Of a stretch of 64,000 nucleotides of DNA, positions 50,994 to 60,164 are shown one piece after another. The translations under genes and the position numbers were made by a program. Each line of letters opens with the position of its first letter. Position 1 is the first letter of the stretch. Location: the NCBI GenBank assembly GCA_016699735.1, contig CP065008.1, forward strand, positions 992,001-1,056,000, in the 5' to 3' direction. The notes under the pieces are model-generated. The model was not told the origin of the DNA. It did not search any database and saw only the letters and a program-made list of their open reading frames with translations. This DNA is from Alphaproteobacteria bacterium (GTDB lineage: Bacteria > Pseudomonadota > Alphaproteobacteria > Micavibrionales > Micavibrionaceae).

Positions 50994-51025
50994 AAAAGCT
51001 GGACCTGATATCAGGTCCAGCTTTT
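50994..51025. terminator. Bidirectional terminator (32-bp perfect palindrome)
   Basis: AAAAGCTGGACCTGAT and its exact reverse complement ATCAGGTCCAGCTTTT follow each other with no loop base, giving a GC-rich hairpin with A and T tails on the two sides. It lies eight bases from the end of the HU-like gene and could also stop transcripts from the nrtR side. A second perfect palindrome, GCGGACCGGTCCGC (50945-50958), is 36 bp away. Confidence 0.85.
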
Positions 51026-51033
51026 AACAGGAA

Positions 51034-51414
51034 TCACCCTATGGCAGCCGATTTAAGCTTCTTCAAAGGGCGGACTTTTACACGCACAGACGCGGGTTTT
51101 GCCGCGGCCTTCATCATTTCTCCTGTGGCAGGATTCCGGATCAGGGTTCCGGCCTTGCGCGCAGGAACTTTACGAAGCGTAACCTTCATAAGTCCCGGCA
51201 AGGTAAATTCACCGACACCTTTCGGGTGAACAGAGCCTAACAAGGCACTTTCGAGTGATGCCAGAACGCCCGCAGCCTGTGCGCGGGTAATGGCATTTTC
51301 TTCAGCTAAAAGACCAACCAGCGCCGACTTGGTCAAAGCGTCTTTGACAGGACGAATAGCGGCAGGTTTGGCGGACTTCGCCTTTGAGGGTGTTCCTTTT
51401 TTCTTAACGGCCAT
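51034..51414 (-). CDS. HU/IHF-like nucleoid protein with Lys-rich extension
   Basis: A 126-residue basic protein. Residues about 28-115 follow the HU fold: LTKSALVGLLAEENAITRAQ, LLGSVHPKGVGEFTLPGLMKVTLRK and the DNA-arm region RNPATGEMMKAAAK, where RNPxTGE is the HU-family motif. The first 25 residues are Lys/Ala/Pro rich, and the C-terminus is also basic. HU with Lys-rich tails compacts DNA or binds RNA. Start ATG at 51414 has GGAG somewhat upstream. A palindromic terminator follows directly. Confidence 0.88.
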   Translation of the reverse strand: MAVKKKGTPSKAKSAKPAAIRPVKDALTKSALVGLLAEENAITRAQAAGVLASLESALLGSVHPKGVGEFTLPGLMKVTLRKVPARKAGTLIRNPATGEMMKAAAKPASVRVKVRPLKKLKSAAIG

Positions 51415-51711
51415 GGTAATAACTTCTCCAGATTTTGGTTACATAGAAACGAACAGTATAGAAGAAATATAGGCCAAGACCAAGAGAGCACAACTTGGTT
51501 TTTAAGCCTGACAGGGACAAAAATTCAGAATGGAGGGCGGGCACATGTCCGGCGCGCGCTAAAAGTATAAATCCTTTGTATCATGGCAGATTCAAGTGTA
51601 ATGCACGTTTTCCAAGCCCTGAGAGGACAGAGAATCGCATATAAATCTTGGGGCTGACATAGTTATTTTTCTTATCGAGACAGCCCAAATTTTTGTCAAC
51701 AAAATTGCAAG

Positions 51712-51727
51712 TTGACCGGTTGGTCAA
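51712..51727. promoter_or_regulatory. Operator candidate for the TetR regulator
   Basis: TTGACC-GGTT-GGTCAA is a perfect 6-bp inverted repeat with a 4-bp spacer, 38 bp before the regulator start codon and inside a promoter region (TTGACC may also be the -35 box). TetR/AcrR proteins bind such repeats to control their own operon. The 350-bp gap to the HU-like gene (51415-51764) holds no other recognised gene. Confidence 0.65.
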
Positions 51728-51764
51728 ATTACCTTATAAATCACCCACACAGAAAGAAACGCTT

Positions 51765-52439
51765 ATGAGCCGTGTGCAAACAAACACAAAAGAACGTCTG
51801 ATCGAGACGGCCAAGGATTTGATCTGGCGCGACAGCTACAACGCGGTCAGCGTAGATGAGATTTGCTCGGCCGCAGGAGTCAAGAAGGGCAGTTTTTACC
51901 ATTTTTTTCCCTCCAAGGCCCATTTGGCGCTCGCCACGATGGATTCCTGTATGCAGGAAATGAAGGCGGATTATAACGAAATATTCTCAAAAGACCGTCC
52001 TCCGGTGGAGCGGTTCCGGCTCATGGCCCGGCATGTTTTTGACAAACAGGTCGAAATCTCTGAGGAGCTAGGGCATGTCTGCGGCTGTCCGTTTGCGACT
52101 CTGGGGTCTGAGTTGGCCGCAAAGGATGAGGAGATCGGAAGTACGATCGCAAAAATATGTGCTGATAAAGCCGCTTACTATGAAGAAGCCCTTGAGGATT
52201 TGAAAGAAGAAGGCCTGATCCCCGCAACGACCGATGTCAAGTGCAAGGCCGACGAGATTTTTGCGCTGATCGTCGGGCAGTTGCTAATGGCCAGGATCAA
52301 AAACGATCTGAGCTTTATCGAACACAAACTGGAAGAGTCGCTGTTCAACCTGATCGGGATAGAGCCTGTTCATGTAAGGGATTCGGCCAAAAAACCTGCA
52401 AAAAAAGCTCAAAAACAAGCGAGCCGAATAAGTTTTTAA
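51765..52439 (+). CDS. TetR/AcrR family regulator of the RND operon
   Basis: About 224 residues from the ATG at 51765 (MSRVQTNTKERLIETAKDLI); an upstream in-frame start would cover the operator. The N-terminal HTH is YNAVSVDEICSAAGVKKGSFYHFFPSKAHL. The ligand-binding domain includes HVCGCPFATLGSELAAKD, a TetR_C_6-type pattern with a Cys pair. The tail is Lys-rich. The gene lies 11 bases before the adaptor gene of an RND efflux system, so it probably represses that operon and itself. Confidence 0.9.
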   Translation: MSRVQTNTKERLIETAKDLIWRDSYNAVSVDEICSAAGVKKGSFYHFFPSKAHLALATMDSCMQEMKADYNEIFSKDRPPVERFRLMARHVFDKQVEISEELGHVCGCPFATLGSELAAKDEEIGSTIAKICADKAAYYEEALEDLKEEGLIPATTDVKCKADEIFALIVGQLLMARIKNDLSFIEHKLEESLFNLIGIEPVHVRDSAKKPAKKAQKQASRISF

Positions 52440-52450
52440 TGGAGAATACT

Positions 52451-53647
52451 GTGAGTAAAAAATCCTTTATATTAGCAATTATTATCCTTGCCGCGGGCGG
52501 TATAGGCGCGGCCTTCTACACGGGTGAGCCGGTCGGCGCTATGGAGCAGGACGGCCAGCAGGAGCCGCCGCCGCCAATGCCCGTGGATTTTATCACGGTC
52601 GCGCCGGAGCAGGTGGAGATATGGAAAAATTTCTCCGGGAATGTTGTCGCCGTCGACCGCGCCGAAATTCGCCCTCAGGTCGAGGGGCGCATAACGGAAA
52701 TCCGTTTTACCGACGGGCAGACGGTCAACAAGGGCGACGTGCTGTTCGTCATTGACCCGCGCCCTTATGAAGCCGCGCTGAATCAGGCCCGCGCCGCGCT
52801 GGAAAACGCTAGGGTTCAAGCGCAGCTGGCTGAAAAAGAATTCCAGAGAGCCAAAAGCCTGATTAAAAGCGATGCCATATCCCAAAGCCTGATGGATGAG
52901 CGCGCCAATAACCGGCTGGCGACGAGTGCCGCTGTGCAGGGAGCGGAAGCCGCCGTGCAACGCTCCGAAATCGATCTTGATTTCGCCTTTGTCAAAGCGC
53001 CGATTTCGGGCCTGGTAAGCCGTGCGGAAATCACGGAGGGGAACCTCGTGCAGAGCAGCCCAAATGCGCCTCTGCTCACCACAATCGTGGCGCAGGAAAA
53101 AGTTTACGTCGATTTTGAAGTCGATGAGCGCACTTATATCGAATCCGTCCATACGGTCAGCGGAGACCACAAGATTCCTGTCAGGCTGAAGCTTTCCTCA
53201 AGCAATAAAGAATACGCAGGAACTGTGCACAGCTTCGATAACCGGATTGATCCGGCATCAGGCACAATCCGTGCCCGCGCTATTTTTGACAACGCTGACG
53301 GTCTGCTTCTGCCCGGTATGGCCGTAAGCATTGAAATGGGGGGTAATCGGGAGGAAAAGAAAATTCTTGTCACCGAACATGCCATCTCAACGGATCAGGA
53401 CCGCAAGTTTGTCCTCGTGATTGGTGAAGGAAATGCCGCCACTTACAGGGAAATACAAATCGGGCCGAGCGTTCAAGGCAAGCGAGTGGTCCTGGGTGGG
53501 CTTAAGGAGGGAGAAAAGGTTATTACCTCCGGCCTGACGCATATACGACCAGGAATAGTCGTCGCCCCGCAGTCGCAGGCTCAGAAAGACGCCATGGCGC
53601 AAGCCCAAAAAGAAGCCGAGTCTCAAGCAGTCCACACAACTGAGTAA
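52451..53647 (+). CDS. RND efflux periplasmic adaptor (AcrA/MexA-like)
   Basis: About 398 residues. GTG at 52451 is preferred over ATG at 52439 because GGAG stands six bases upstream of it. An N-terminal membrane anchor or signal (FILAIIILAAGGIGAAFY) is followed by the lipoyl/biotinyl half-motif VEGRITEIRFTDGQTVNKGDVLFVIDPRPYEAAL, an alpha-hairpin, the second lipoyl half (APISGLVSRAEITEGNLV) and the beta-barrel domain (FDNRIDPASGTIRARAIFDN). It bridges the inner-membrane pump and the outer-membrane channel. Confidence 0.93.
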   Translation: MSKKSFILAIIILAAGGIGAAFYTGEPVGAMEQDGQQEPPPPMPVDFITVAPEQVEIWKNFSGNVVAVDRAEIRPQVEGRITEIRFTDGQTVNKGDVLFVIDPRPYEAALNQARAALENARVQAQLAEKEFQRAKSLIKSDAISQSLMDERANNRLATSAAVQGAEAAVQRSEIDLDFAFVKAPISGLVSRAEITEGNLVQSSPNAPLLTTIVAQEKVYVDFEVDERTYIESVHTVSGDHKIPVRLKLSSSNKEYAGTVHSFDNRIDPASGTIRARAIFDNADGLLLPGMAVSIEMGGNREEKKILVTEHAISTDQDRKFVLVIGEGNAATYREIQIGPSVQGKRVVLGGLKEGEKVITSGLTHIRPGIVVAPQSQAQKDAMAQAQKEAESQAVHTTE

Positions 53648-53653
53648 AAGCCC

Positions 53654-56600
53654 ATGATCGTATCCAGCCAATTTATCGACCGGCCGATATTTGCCGGAGT
53701 TCTCTCCTTCATGATATTCCTGCTGGGTCTGATCGCGATGTTTCAGCTGCCCATCTCTGAGTATCCTGAAGTCTCGCCGCCCTCTGTTCAGATTTCGGCC
53801 AGTTTTCCGGGGGCAAACCCGGCGGTGATATCTGAAACGGTCGCTACGCCCTTAGAGGAGCAGATCAACGGAGTTGAAAATCTATTATACATGAACTCTC
53901 TGGCGACGGCAGACGGAAGGCTGTCTCTGACAGTGACCTTCGCGATTGGAACGGACGTCGATCTCGCGCAGCAGCAGGTCCAAAACAGGGTGGCGCAGGC
54001 CTTGCCGCGTTTGCCGCAGGTTACACAGGATCTCGGGGTTACGGTTGTCAAAAGTTCGCCTGACCTGACGATGGTCGTTCACTTGCGCTCGCCGAATTCG
54101 CGCTACGACATGTTGTATTTGCGGAACTACGCCACACTGAACATCAAGGACCAGCTCGCAAAAATTAGCGGGGTCGGAGATGTCCGCCTGTTCGGTTCCG
54201 GCGACTATGCCATGAGGATATGGCTGAACCCGGATCGGATCGCGGAGCGGGGAATGGATGCATCAGAAGTCATCAATTCCATACGCGGCCAGAATATACA
54301 GGTCGCTGCAGGTGTCATCGGCGGACCGCCATATGACGACAACACTGTCTTGCAGCTACCCGTCAATACGCAGGGGCGGTTGAGTACGGCCGAAGAATTC
54401 GAAGACATCATCATTAAACGCGATTCCAAAGGGGTGATCACACGCCTCAAGGACGTAGCACGGGCCGAACTCGACGCGCAGACCTATTCCCTGCGCTCGA
54501 TGCTCAATAACGAGCCTGCTGTTGCGATTCCCATTTTCGCCACGCCGGATGCCAACGCGCTTGATATCTCGGAGAACGTCCGCAAGACGATGGCCGAGCT
54601 TAAGAAAAGCTTCCCGGAGGATATGGATTACAGCATCGTCTACGATCCGACCGTGTTCGTGCGCCATTCGATCGATGCGGTGATTCATACATTTATCGAA
54701 GCCATTTTGCTCGTCGTACTGGTCGTTATCGTCTTTTTGCAGACATGGCGCGCCTCAATTATTCCCCTGCTTGCTGTTCCGGTTTCCATCGTGGGAACCT
54801 TTGCCGTCATGCTGCCGCTCGGATTTTCGATTAACGTGCTTTCGCTCTTCGGTCTTATTCTTTCGGTTGGCATCGTGGTGGACGACGCGATCGTCGTCGT
54901 AGAAAACGTCGAAAGAAATATCGAGGAAGGTAAGAAACCCCGCGAGGCGACCGTTCAGGCGATGAAAGAGGTCACCGGACCGATTATCGCCACATCTCTT
55001 GTTATTGCCGGGGTCTTTATTCCGATTGCTTTCATCAGCGGCCTGACCGGAATGTTCTACAGGCAGTTTGCCCTGACGATTGTTATTGCGACCTTTATCT
55101 CCATGATTAACTCCCTTACGCTCAGCCCCGCCCTCTCGGCGCTTCTGCTCAAGCCGCGAGATGAACAAAAGGATATCCTCACACGGTTAATGGATGGGCT
55201 GTTCGGCTGGTTCTTCGCTGGCTTTAACCGCTTCTTCGGCATCAGCCAGAAGACCTATGCCAAAAGCGTGGGCATCCTGGGGGGCAGAAAAGCCGCCGTC
55301 ATGACCGTCTTCGGTGCGCTTGTGATCGCAACCTATTACAGTTTCGGTCTCATTCCCTCCGGCTTCGTCCCCGCGCAGGATAAGCAATATCTCATCAGCT
55401 TCGCACAGCTTCCCTCAGGCGCGACCCTGGAGAGAACCGAGGAAGTGATGCGTAAGATGGGTGAAATTGCGCTGCAAGAAGAGGGCGTTGCCAGTGCCGT
55501 TCAATTCCCCGGTCTTTCGATTAACGGGTTCGTGAACTCGGCCAGCGCGGGGATTGTGTTCGTCACGCTCGATGATTTTGAAGAAAGAGATTCCCATGAA
55601 CTGAGCGCCGGAGAAATTTCCGGTCGGCTGCAGAAAAAATTCGGCGCTATTGACGAAGCGTTCATAGCCATTTTCCCTCCGCCGCCCGTGCGCGGCTTGG
55701 GAACGACCGGCGGCTTCAAGCTGCAACTGCAGGATCGCGCCGATCTTGGCTACAAGGCTCTGAACGAGACGCTCCAGGAGGTTCTGGGTAAAGCCTACGC
55801 CAGCCCCGTGCTGAAAGCCGTCTTTTCCAGCTACAACATCAACGTCCCGCAGCTTTTTGTCGATCTGGACCGGACACGCGCCCAGCAACTGGGGGTTTCA
55901 ATCGACGAAGTGTTTCGCACCATGCAGATTTATCTGGGGTCGAGCTATGTGAACGACTTCAACCAGTTCGGACGCACCTATCAGGTCATAGCTCAGGCGG
56001 ATAAGGAATTCCGCTCGCGTCCGCAGGATATTTTGCGTCTGCAAACCAGAAACGCCGATGGTCAAATGGTTCCACTCGGCTCTCTGGTCAAGGTCGATGA
56101 AACTTTTGGTCCGGAAGTGGCCATGCGATACAACGCTTTTCGTTCTGCCGATGTAAACGGCAACGCGTCTCCCGGTTTTTCCTCCGGGCAGGCGCAGGAT
56201 GAAATCACCCGAATCCTGAGGGAAACGTTGCCGCAGGGGATCGACTATGAATGGACCGAGCTGACCTATCAGCAAATTCTCGCCGGGAACACAGCCATCT
56301 ATATTTTCCCGCTCTGTATCTTCTTCGTCTTCCTTGTTCTGGCCGCGCAGTATGAGAGCCTGACGATGCCACTGGCCGTAATTCTGATTGTCCCGATGAG
56401 TATACTTTCAGCCCTGATCGGCGTTTATCTTTCCGGCGGCGACAATAATATTTTCACGCAGATCAGCCTTTTCGTGCTGGCGGGTCTGGCCTGTAAAAAT
56501 GCCATTCTGATCGTCGAGTTTGCGCGCGAGTTGGAGCATCACGGAAAAAGCGTGCGGGAAGCGGCGATCGAGGCATCACGGTTGCGGCTCCGGCCAATCC

Positions 56601-56821
56601 TGATGACGTCCTTCGCGTTTATCATGGGCGTTCTTCCCCTTGCGCTCAGCCACGGTGCAGGCGCGGAGATGCGCCAGGCGATCGGCATAGCCGTGTTTTC
56701 CGGTATGCTTGGTGTGACCTTCTTCGGACTGATCTTCACCCCGGTCTTCTATATGCTTTTGCGGGGGCTTGAGGTGACCTTTCATTCCCGCAGAACGGCA
56801 CAACTCGAGCCTGCGGAGTAA
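53654..56821 (+). CDS. RND multidrug efflux permease (AcrB/HAE-1 type)
   Basis: A 1,055-residue trimeric pump with twelve membrane helices and two large periplasmic loops. It begins FIDRPIFAGVLSFMIFLLGLIA. The proton-relay Asp pair lies in SVGIVVDDAIVVVENVER near residue 409, and the Lys of TM10 in GLACKNAILIVEF near 948. GFVPAQDKQYL is a typical HAE-1 motif. It exports hydrophobic drugs with the adaptor and outer-membrane factor encoded on either side. It starts six bases after the adaptor stop. Confidence 0.96.
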   Translation: MIVSSQFIDRPIFAGVLSFMIFLLGLIAMFQLPISEYPEVSPPSVQISASFPGANPAVISETVATPLEEQINGVENLLYMNSLATADGRLSLTVTFAIGTDVDLAQQQVQNRVAQALPRLPQVTQDLGVTVVKSSPDLTMVVHLRSPNSRYDMLYLRNYATLNIKDQLAKISGVGDVRLFGSGDYAMRIWLNPDRIAERGMDASEVINSIRGQNIQVAAGVIGGPPYDDNTVLQLPVNTQGRLSTAEEFEDIIIKRDSKGVITRLKDVARAELDAQTYSLRSMLNNEPAVAIPIFATPDANALDISENVRKTMAELKKSFPEDMDYSIVYDPTVFVRHSIDAVIHTFIEAILLVVLVVIVFLQTWRASIIPLLAVPVSIVGTFAVMLPLGFSINVLSLFGLILSVGIVVDDAIVVVENVERNIEEGKKPREATVQAMKEVTGPIIATSLVIAGVFIPIAFISGLTGMFYRQFALTIVIATFISMINSLTLSPALSALLLKPRDEQKDILTRLMDGLFGWFFAGFNRFFGISQKTYAKSVGILGGRKAAVMTVFGALVIATYYSFGLIPSGFVPAQDKQYLISFAQLPSGATLERTEEVMRKMGEIALQEEGVASAVQFPGLSINGFVNSASAGIVFVTLDDFEERDSHELSAGEISGRLQKKFGAIDEAFIAIFPPPPVRGLGTTGGFKLQLQDRADLGYKALNETLQEVLGKAYASPVLKAVFSSYNINVPQLFVDLDRTRAQQLGVSIDEVFRTMQIYLGSSYVNDFNQFGRTYQVIAQADKEFRSRPQDILRLQTRNADGQMVPLGSLVKVDETFGPEVAMRYNAFRSADVNGNASPGFSSGQAQDEITRILRETLPQGIDYEWTELTYQQILAGNTAIYIFPLCIFFVFLVLAAQYESLTMPLAVILIVPMSILSALIGVYLSGGDNNIFTQISLFVLAGLACKNAILIVEFARELEHHGKSVREAAIEASRLRLRPILMTSFAFIMGVLPLALSHGAGAEMRQAIGIAVFSGMLGVTFFGLIFTPVFYMLLRGLEVTFHSRRTAQLEPAE

Positions 56822-56826
56822 CACGG

Positions 56827-58188
56827 ATGAAAAGACTTTTGCTATTAACGACCTGCCTTTTTCTCTCCGGTTGTTTCAAGGGGGCGCTGGATCTTTCCGA
56901 ACCCGACAGGCCGCAGCTCTGGACCGCGAAAGACAGCGCGTCCGTCAAAGTCGTGGAGGCGCCGACACTCAAAAACTGGTGGAAAGGCTTTAACGATCCT
57001 GTTTTAAATCAAGTCGTTGAGCTTGCCTTGGCGCAAAGCCCCGACCGCCTGACGGCGGAAGCTAAAATCCTTGAGGCGAGAGGGCTGCGGCGGACCGCGC
57101 TTTCCGGCCTGCTTCCTCAGATCGGCGCTTCGGGCAATGCAGGCAGACAGGACTCGGGGATCGACGGTGCGGGATCGATCGACGATTTTTATGAAGCCGG
57201 ATTTGACGCCTCCTTCGAGATCGATATTTTCGGGCGGAACCGGAAGAATTATAGCGCAGCGGGTGCGCGGCTGGATGCCGCAGAGGCCTCCTATCATGAC
57301 GTGACGCTAAGCCTGATCGCGGAGACGGTTAGAACCTATATCGATTACCGGGCGTCACAAAATCAATACCGGATTGCATCGAAAAACTTGCAGTCTCAGG
57401 AAAAGACCCTGGCGCGAGTCAAGGAGCTTAAAAGGCTGGGCTCGGTGCCTCGTCTGGATGTCGAGAGAGCAGAGAACCTTGTTCAGACCACGCAGGCCTC
57501 TCTGCCCGAATTTATGCGGCAGGTCGAGAATGCCAAACTTCGCCTCACCGTCCTGACCGGATCGCTGCCCTCCGCACTTGGTCCGCTTCTGGCTCCTGAG
57601 GCTGAGATTCCCGGCGCGGACGTGCAGCCCGTTTTGATGGTTCCGGCGCAGGCGCTCTCCTTGCGGCCTGATATCCGCGTGGCCGAGAAAAACCTGCTTG
57701 AATCCACGAAGCTTGCCGAGGCCGCAACGGCGGAGTTCTTCCCGGTCTTTAATCTGGCCGGATTTTATGGGATAAGCGATGGCGGTCTGGTGGCCAACGC
57801 AAATGTCTGGAACGTCGCGCTGGGAACAGCGGTCGCCATTCTGGATTTCGGAAAGATCGAAGGCCGGATCAATGCGGCCCGTGCGAGAGAGATGCAGGCC
57901 TATCAACAATACCGCAAGGCCGTTCTGACGGCGGTCGCCGAAGTGGAGAGCGCCCTGAACGACTACGCCTTTATCAACGAACGCCGGATTGCCTTAGAGA
58001 AAGCTTTCGTCAGCGCGGACAACGCCCTGAATCTCTCGCAGACTCTCTACAGCGAGGGCGAAATCTCTTTTCTGGATGTTCTTGACGCCCAGAGAAACGC
58101 CAATAATGCCGAGGCCGTGGCCGTTTCCGCCCGCGCCGCTCAAGCAGAGAGCCTAACGAGACTATACAAATCGCTTGGCGTTTATTGA
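56827..58188 (+). CDS. Outer-membrane factor lipoprotein (OprM/NodT family)
   Basis: A 453-residue outer-membrane channel subunit. The signal peptide ends with the lipobox LSGC (lipidated Cys16). Two OEP repeats follow: the region with NWWKGFNDPVLNQVVELAL and ALSLRPDIRVAEKNL, and the GEISFLDVLDAQRNANNAE motif near the end. It completes the tripartite efflux system. It starts five bases after the permease stop. No clear terminator is seen in the following 250 bp. Confidence 0.95.
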   Translation: MKRLLLLTTCLFLSGCFKGALDLSEPDRPQLWTAKDSASVKVVEAPTLKNWWKGFNDPVLNQVVELALAQSPDRLTAEAKILEARGLRRTALSGLLPQIGASGNAGRQDSGIDGAGSIDDFYEAGFDASFEIDIFGRNRKNYSAAGARLDAAEASYHDVTLSLIAETVRTYIDYRASQNQYRIASKNLQSQEKTLARVKELKRLGSVPRLDVERAENLVQTTQASLPEFMRQVENAKLRLTVLTGSLPSALGPLLAPEAEIPGADVQPVLMVPAQALSLRPDIRVAEKNLLESTKLAEAATAEFFPVFNLAGFYGISDGGLVANANVWNVALGTAVAILDFGKIEGRINAARAREMQAYQQYRKAVLTAVAEVESALNDYAFINERRIALEKAFVSADNALNLSQTLYSEGEISFLDVLDAQRNANNAEAVAVSARAAQAESLTRLYKSLGVY

Positions 58189-58440
58189 TCGATCACACAT
58201 CAAAATGCTAAAAGAATCAGTTCCGTAAAGATCGAATCCGTAGTCTGGAGCAGGGCATCCGACGCCCATGCACTGCATGGAGAAGACAGCTGGTCAAAAA
58301 GGGAGGATAAAAAAATGGCTGTGCTTACAGTCATACACTAAATATTCTCCGTGAAACCATCACCCCTTGAAGTATTATAAAAAAATATAATTTACAGGAC
58401 CTTGATAGAGGCATTTTGAGTTTATCGGTCTTTGAAAGCC

Positions 58441-58893
58441 TTAACTTAAACCATGCCGCGCCAGCAGCCGGTCAAGCGCATTGGCAAATTTCTGCCGCTC
58501 CGTGGCGCCAAAGGCGTTCGGACCGCCCGTTTCAACACCTGCCCCGCGCAGCTCATCCATAAAATTACGCATACCAAGCATTTGCCCGATATTATTGCTG
58601 TCGTATAAGGTGCCGCGAGGGTCAAGCCCGACGGCGCCCTTTTTTACAATACGGGCAGCAAGGGGTATATCCGCTGTGATAACTAAGTCTCCGGCCCCAC
58701 AGCGATTAACAATTTCATCATCCGCAACATCCAGCCCACCTTCGACCTGCAGCATCTCAATATAAGCCGATGGCGGCAGACGCAGATACTGGTTGGCCAC
58801 AACCGTCACGGAAATCTTGAGGCGCTCCGCCGCACGGAATAAAATCTCCTTGACGCCTTTCGGGCAGGCATCCCCATCAATCCAGATTTTCAC
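58441..58893 (-). CDS. YaiI/YqxD family protein (DUF188)
   Basis: A 150-residue protein with a PIN-like fold. WIDGDACPKGVKEILFRAAERL near the start, then NRCGAGDLVITADIPLAARIVKKG, and DPRGTLYDSNNIGQ are the hallmark sequences of this family, with the acidic residues of a nuclease-like site. No activity is firmly established for the family. It starts one base after the RRM gene stop, so the two form an operon. Confidence 0.93.
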   Translation of the reverse strand: MKIWIDGDACPKGVKEILFRAAERLKISVTVVANQYLRLPPSAYIEMLQVEGGLDVADDEIVNRCGAGDLVITADIPLAARIVKKGAVGLDPRGTLYDSNNIGQMLGMRNFMDELRGAGVETGGPNAFGATERQKFANALDRLLARHGLS

Positions 58894-58894
58894 G

Positions 58895-59131
58895 TCAGTC
58901 CGCCTGCTTCACGCGGATTTTCTCCTTGCCGACTTTGCTGCCATGCAGGGCCTTGATCGCGGCTTCGCCTTCATGCGCCAGCGCCATCTCGACAAACCCG
59001 AAGCCCTTGGACTTGCCCGTAGCCGCGTCCAGCACCAGCGTACAGGACTTGATATGGCCATGCGCCTTAAAAAGCTCCGCCAACTCTTGTTCGCTAAAAT
59101 CACGCGGCAGGTTCAGGGCAATCAGTTTCAT
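58895..59131 (-). CDS. RRM-domain RNA-binding protein
   Basis: A 78-residue single RRM protein starting at the ATG at 59131. RNP2 is KLIALNLPRD and RNP1 is KSKGFGFVEM; the rest of the fold follows with HGSKVGKEKIRVKQ. A frame extension upstream overlaps the divergent gene and is unlikely. Small RRM proteins of this type occur in many bacteria and are often cold-responsive. Operon with DUF188. Confidence 0.92.
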   Translation of the reverse strand: MKLIALNLPRDFSEQELAELFKAHGHIKSCTLVLDAATGKSKGFGFVEMALAHEGEAAIKALHGSKVGKEKIRVKQAD

Positions 59132-59213
59132 AAAGCGGCTCCGATGGACAAGGGTTAAGGTTCCGAAGTACCATAGCCGCACAATCGTTGCAAAGCCTAA
59201 AGGAGCCCACACT

Positions 59214-59426
59214 ATGTCAGACACCCAAATCGATCTTCAAACCATGGGGCGGCTGGCCAATGCCTTATCCTTTATCATCTCTCCCGATAACCCGGCGGTG
59301 GTCGCCATGCGTGCCGCCGTCGAAAGCGGCAGCGCCAAAGACATCAAACACGCCCGCACACTGTTCCTGCGCGTCAACGCCACCCACCGGAATGCAGCCT
59401 TGGCGATGCTGATGGATGGGGATTAG
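59214..59426 (+). CDS. Small hypothetical protein
   Basis: A 70-residue helical protein from the ATG at 59214, which has AGGAG eight bases upstream. It contains NPAVVAMRAAVESGSAKDIKHAR, and no known motif. A larger open frame running further upstream is not supported, as it overlaps the RRM gene. It is divergent from RRM/DUF188 and followed after two bases by an AT-rich unknown gene. Confidence 0.6.
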   Translation: MSDTQIDLQTMGRLANALSFIISPDNPAVVAMRAAVESGSAKDIKHARTLFLRVNATHRNAALAMLMDGD

Positions 59427-59428
59427 GC

Positions 59429-60148
59429 ATGGAAAATAAAATTCAAGAAAATCCAAGCGAAGCCATTAAAACTGCTAGAAATTATTTTAAAGAAAAAAAT
59501 TATCCTGCTGCGCTTGAAAGATATAAATGGTTTTTTGAAAACTCCATCATAATTGATAGAGCTTACATTGGAGTAAGATTATCTTACTGTTTAGATGAGT
59601 GGGCAGATTTAGCTAAAGTATATCCACTTGCAATGGATACCTTAGTTGAACAAAAAAATATTGCATTAAATAATTTCAATAAGACGAATTCCGCTGATAG
59701 CTTTAATGATTATGCATCTATATGCGAGTATTTACAGTGTTCTGAGGAAGCTGTAATGGTATTCAAAAATATCCATAATATAAACAGTGCTTTATCTAAA
59801 AAAATATTCAGATCAGTTAGTGATGCTTTACTCAGAAATAAAGAGTGGAATATTTGCAGAGAGTATATAGGCAATGGATTACAAAAATACGAAAACTTAA
59901 TTAAGTTATTTGATCACATTACTCAATCAATTAAGGAAAAATTTGGGGCAGAAGGCAGGGAGATTGAAAAGGATTCCGTAGAAAAGACAAAAGAAGAATG
60001 TCTTTGGTTATTAAATATAAATTTTCACGCAGATGATAAAAACGGATACATAATATTATTAGAAAAGATGCAGGCTGACTTTGAGCACAGAGGTTATGAT
60101 AATATTTATAAAGAAATATTAAACGATGCGCCCAAATGGCCTAAATAA
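59429..60148 (+). CDS. Unrecognised AT-rich protein, possibly TPR-like
   Basis: A 239-residue protein with no signal peptide. The helical pattern NYFKEKNYPAALERYKWFFEN suggests TPR-like repeats at about residues 16-60, but the match is weak. The composition is strikingly AT-rich with a Lys/Asn/Ile bias, unlike both neighbours. ATG at 59429 lies two bases after the small upstream gene, suggesting coupling. It could be a recent arrival. Function unknown. Confidence 0.6.
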   Translation: MENKIQENPSEAIKTARNYFKEKNYPAALERYKWFFENSIIIDRAYIGVRLSYCLDEWADLAKVYPLAMDTLVEQKNIALNNFNKTNSADSFNDYASICEYLQCSEEAVMVFKNIHNINSALSKKIFRSVSDALLRNKEWNICREYIGNGLQKYENLIKLFDHITQSIKEKFGAEGREIEKDSVEKTKEECLWLLNINFHADDKNGYIILLEKMQADFEHRGYDNIYKEILNDAPKWPK

Positions 60149-60164
60149 GATAATAGGCCAAAGA

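Noticed and set aside
58315..58341. Eight-residue ORF MAVLTVIH with a good Shine-Dalgarno after the efflux operon
   Set aside because: It is too short to support and shows no sign of being a leader peptide, since no gene follows on that strand. It may be the truncated start of a lost gene.
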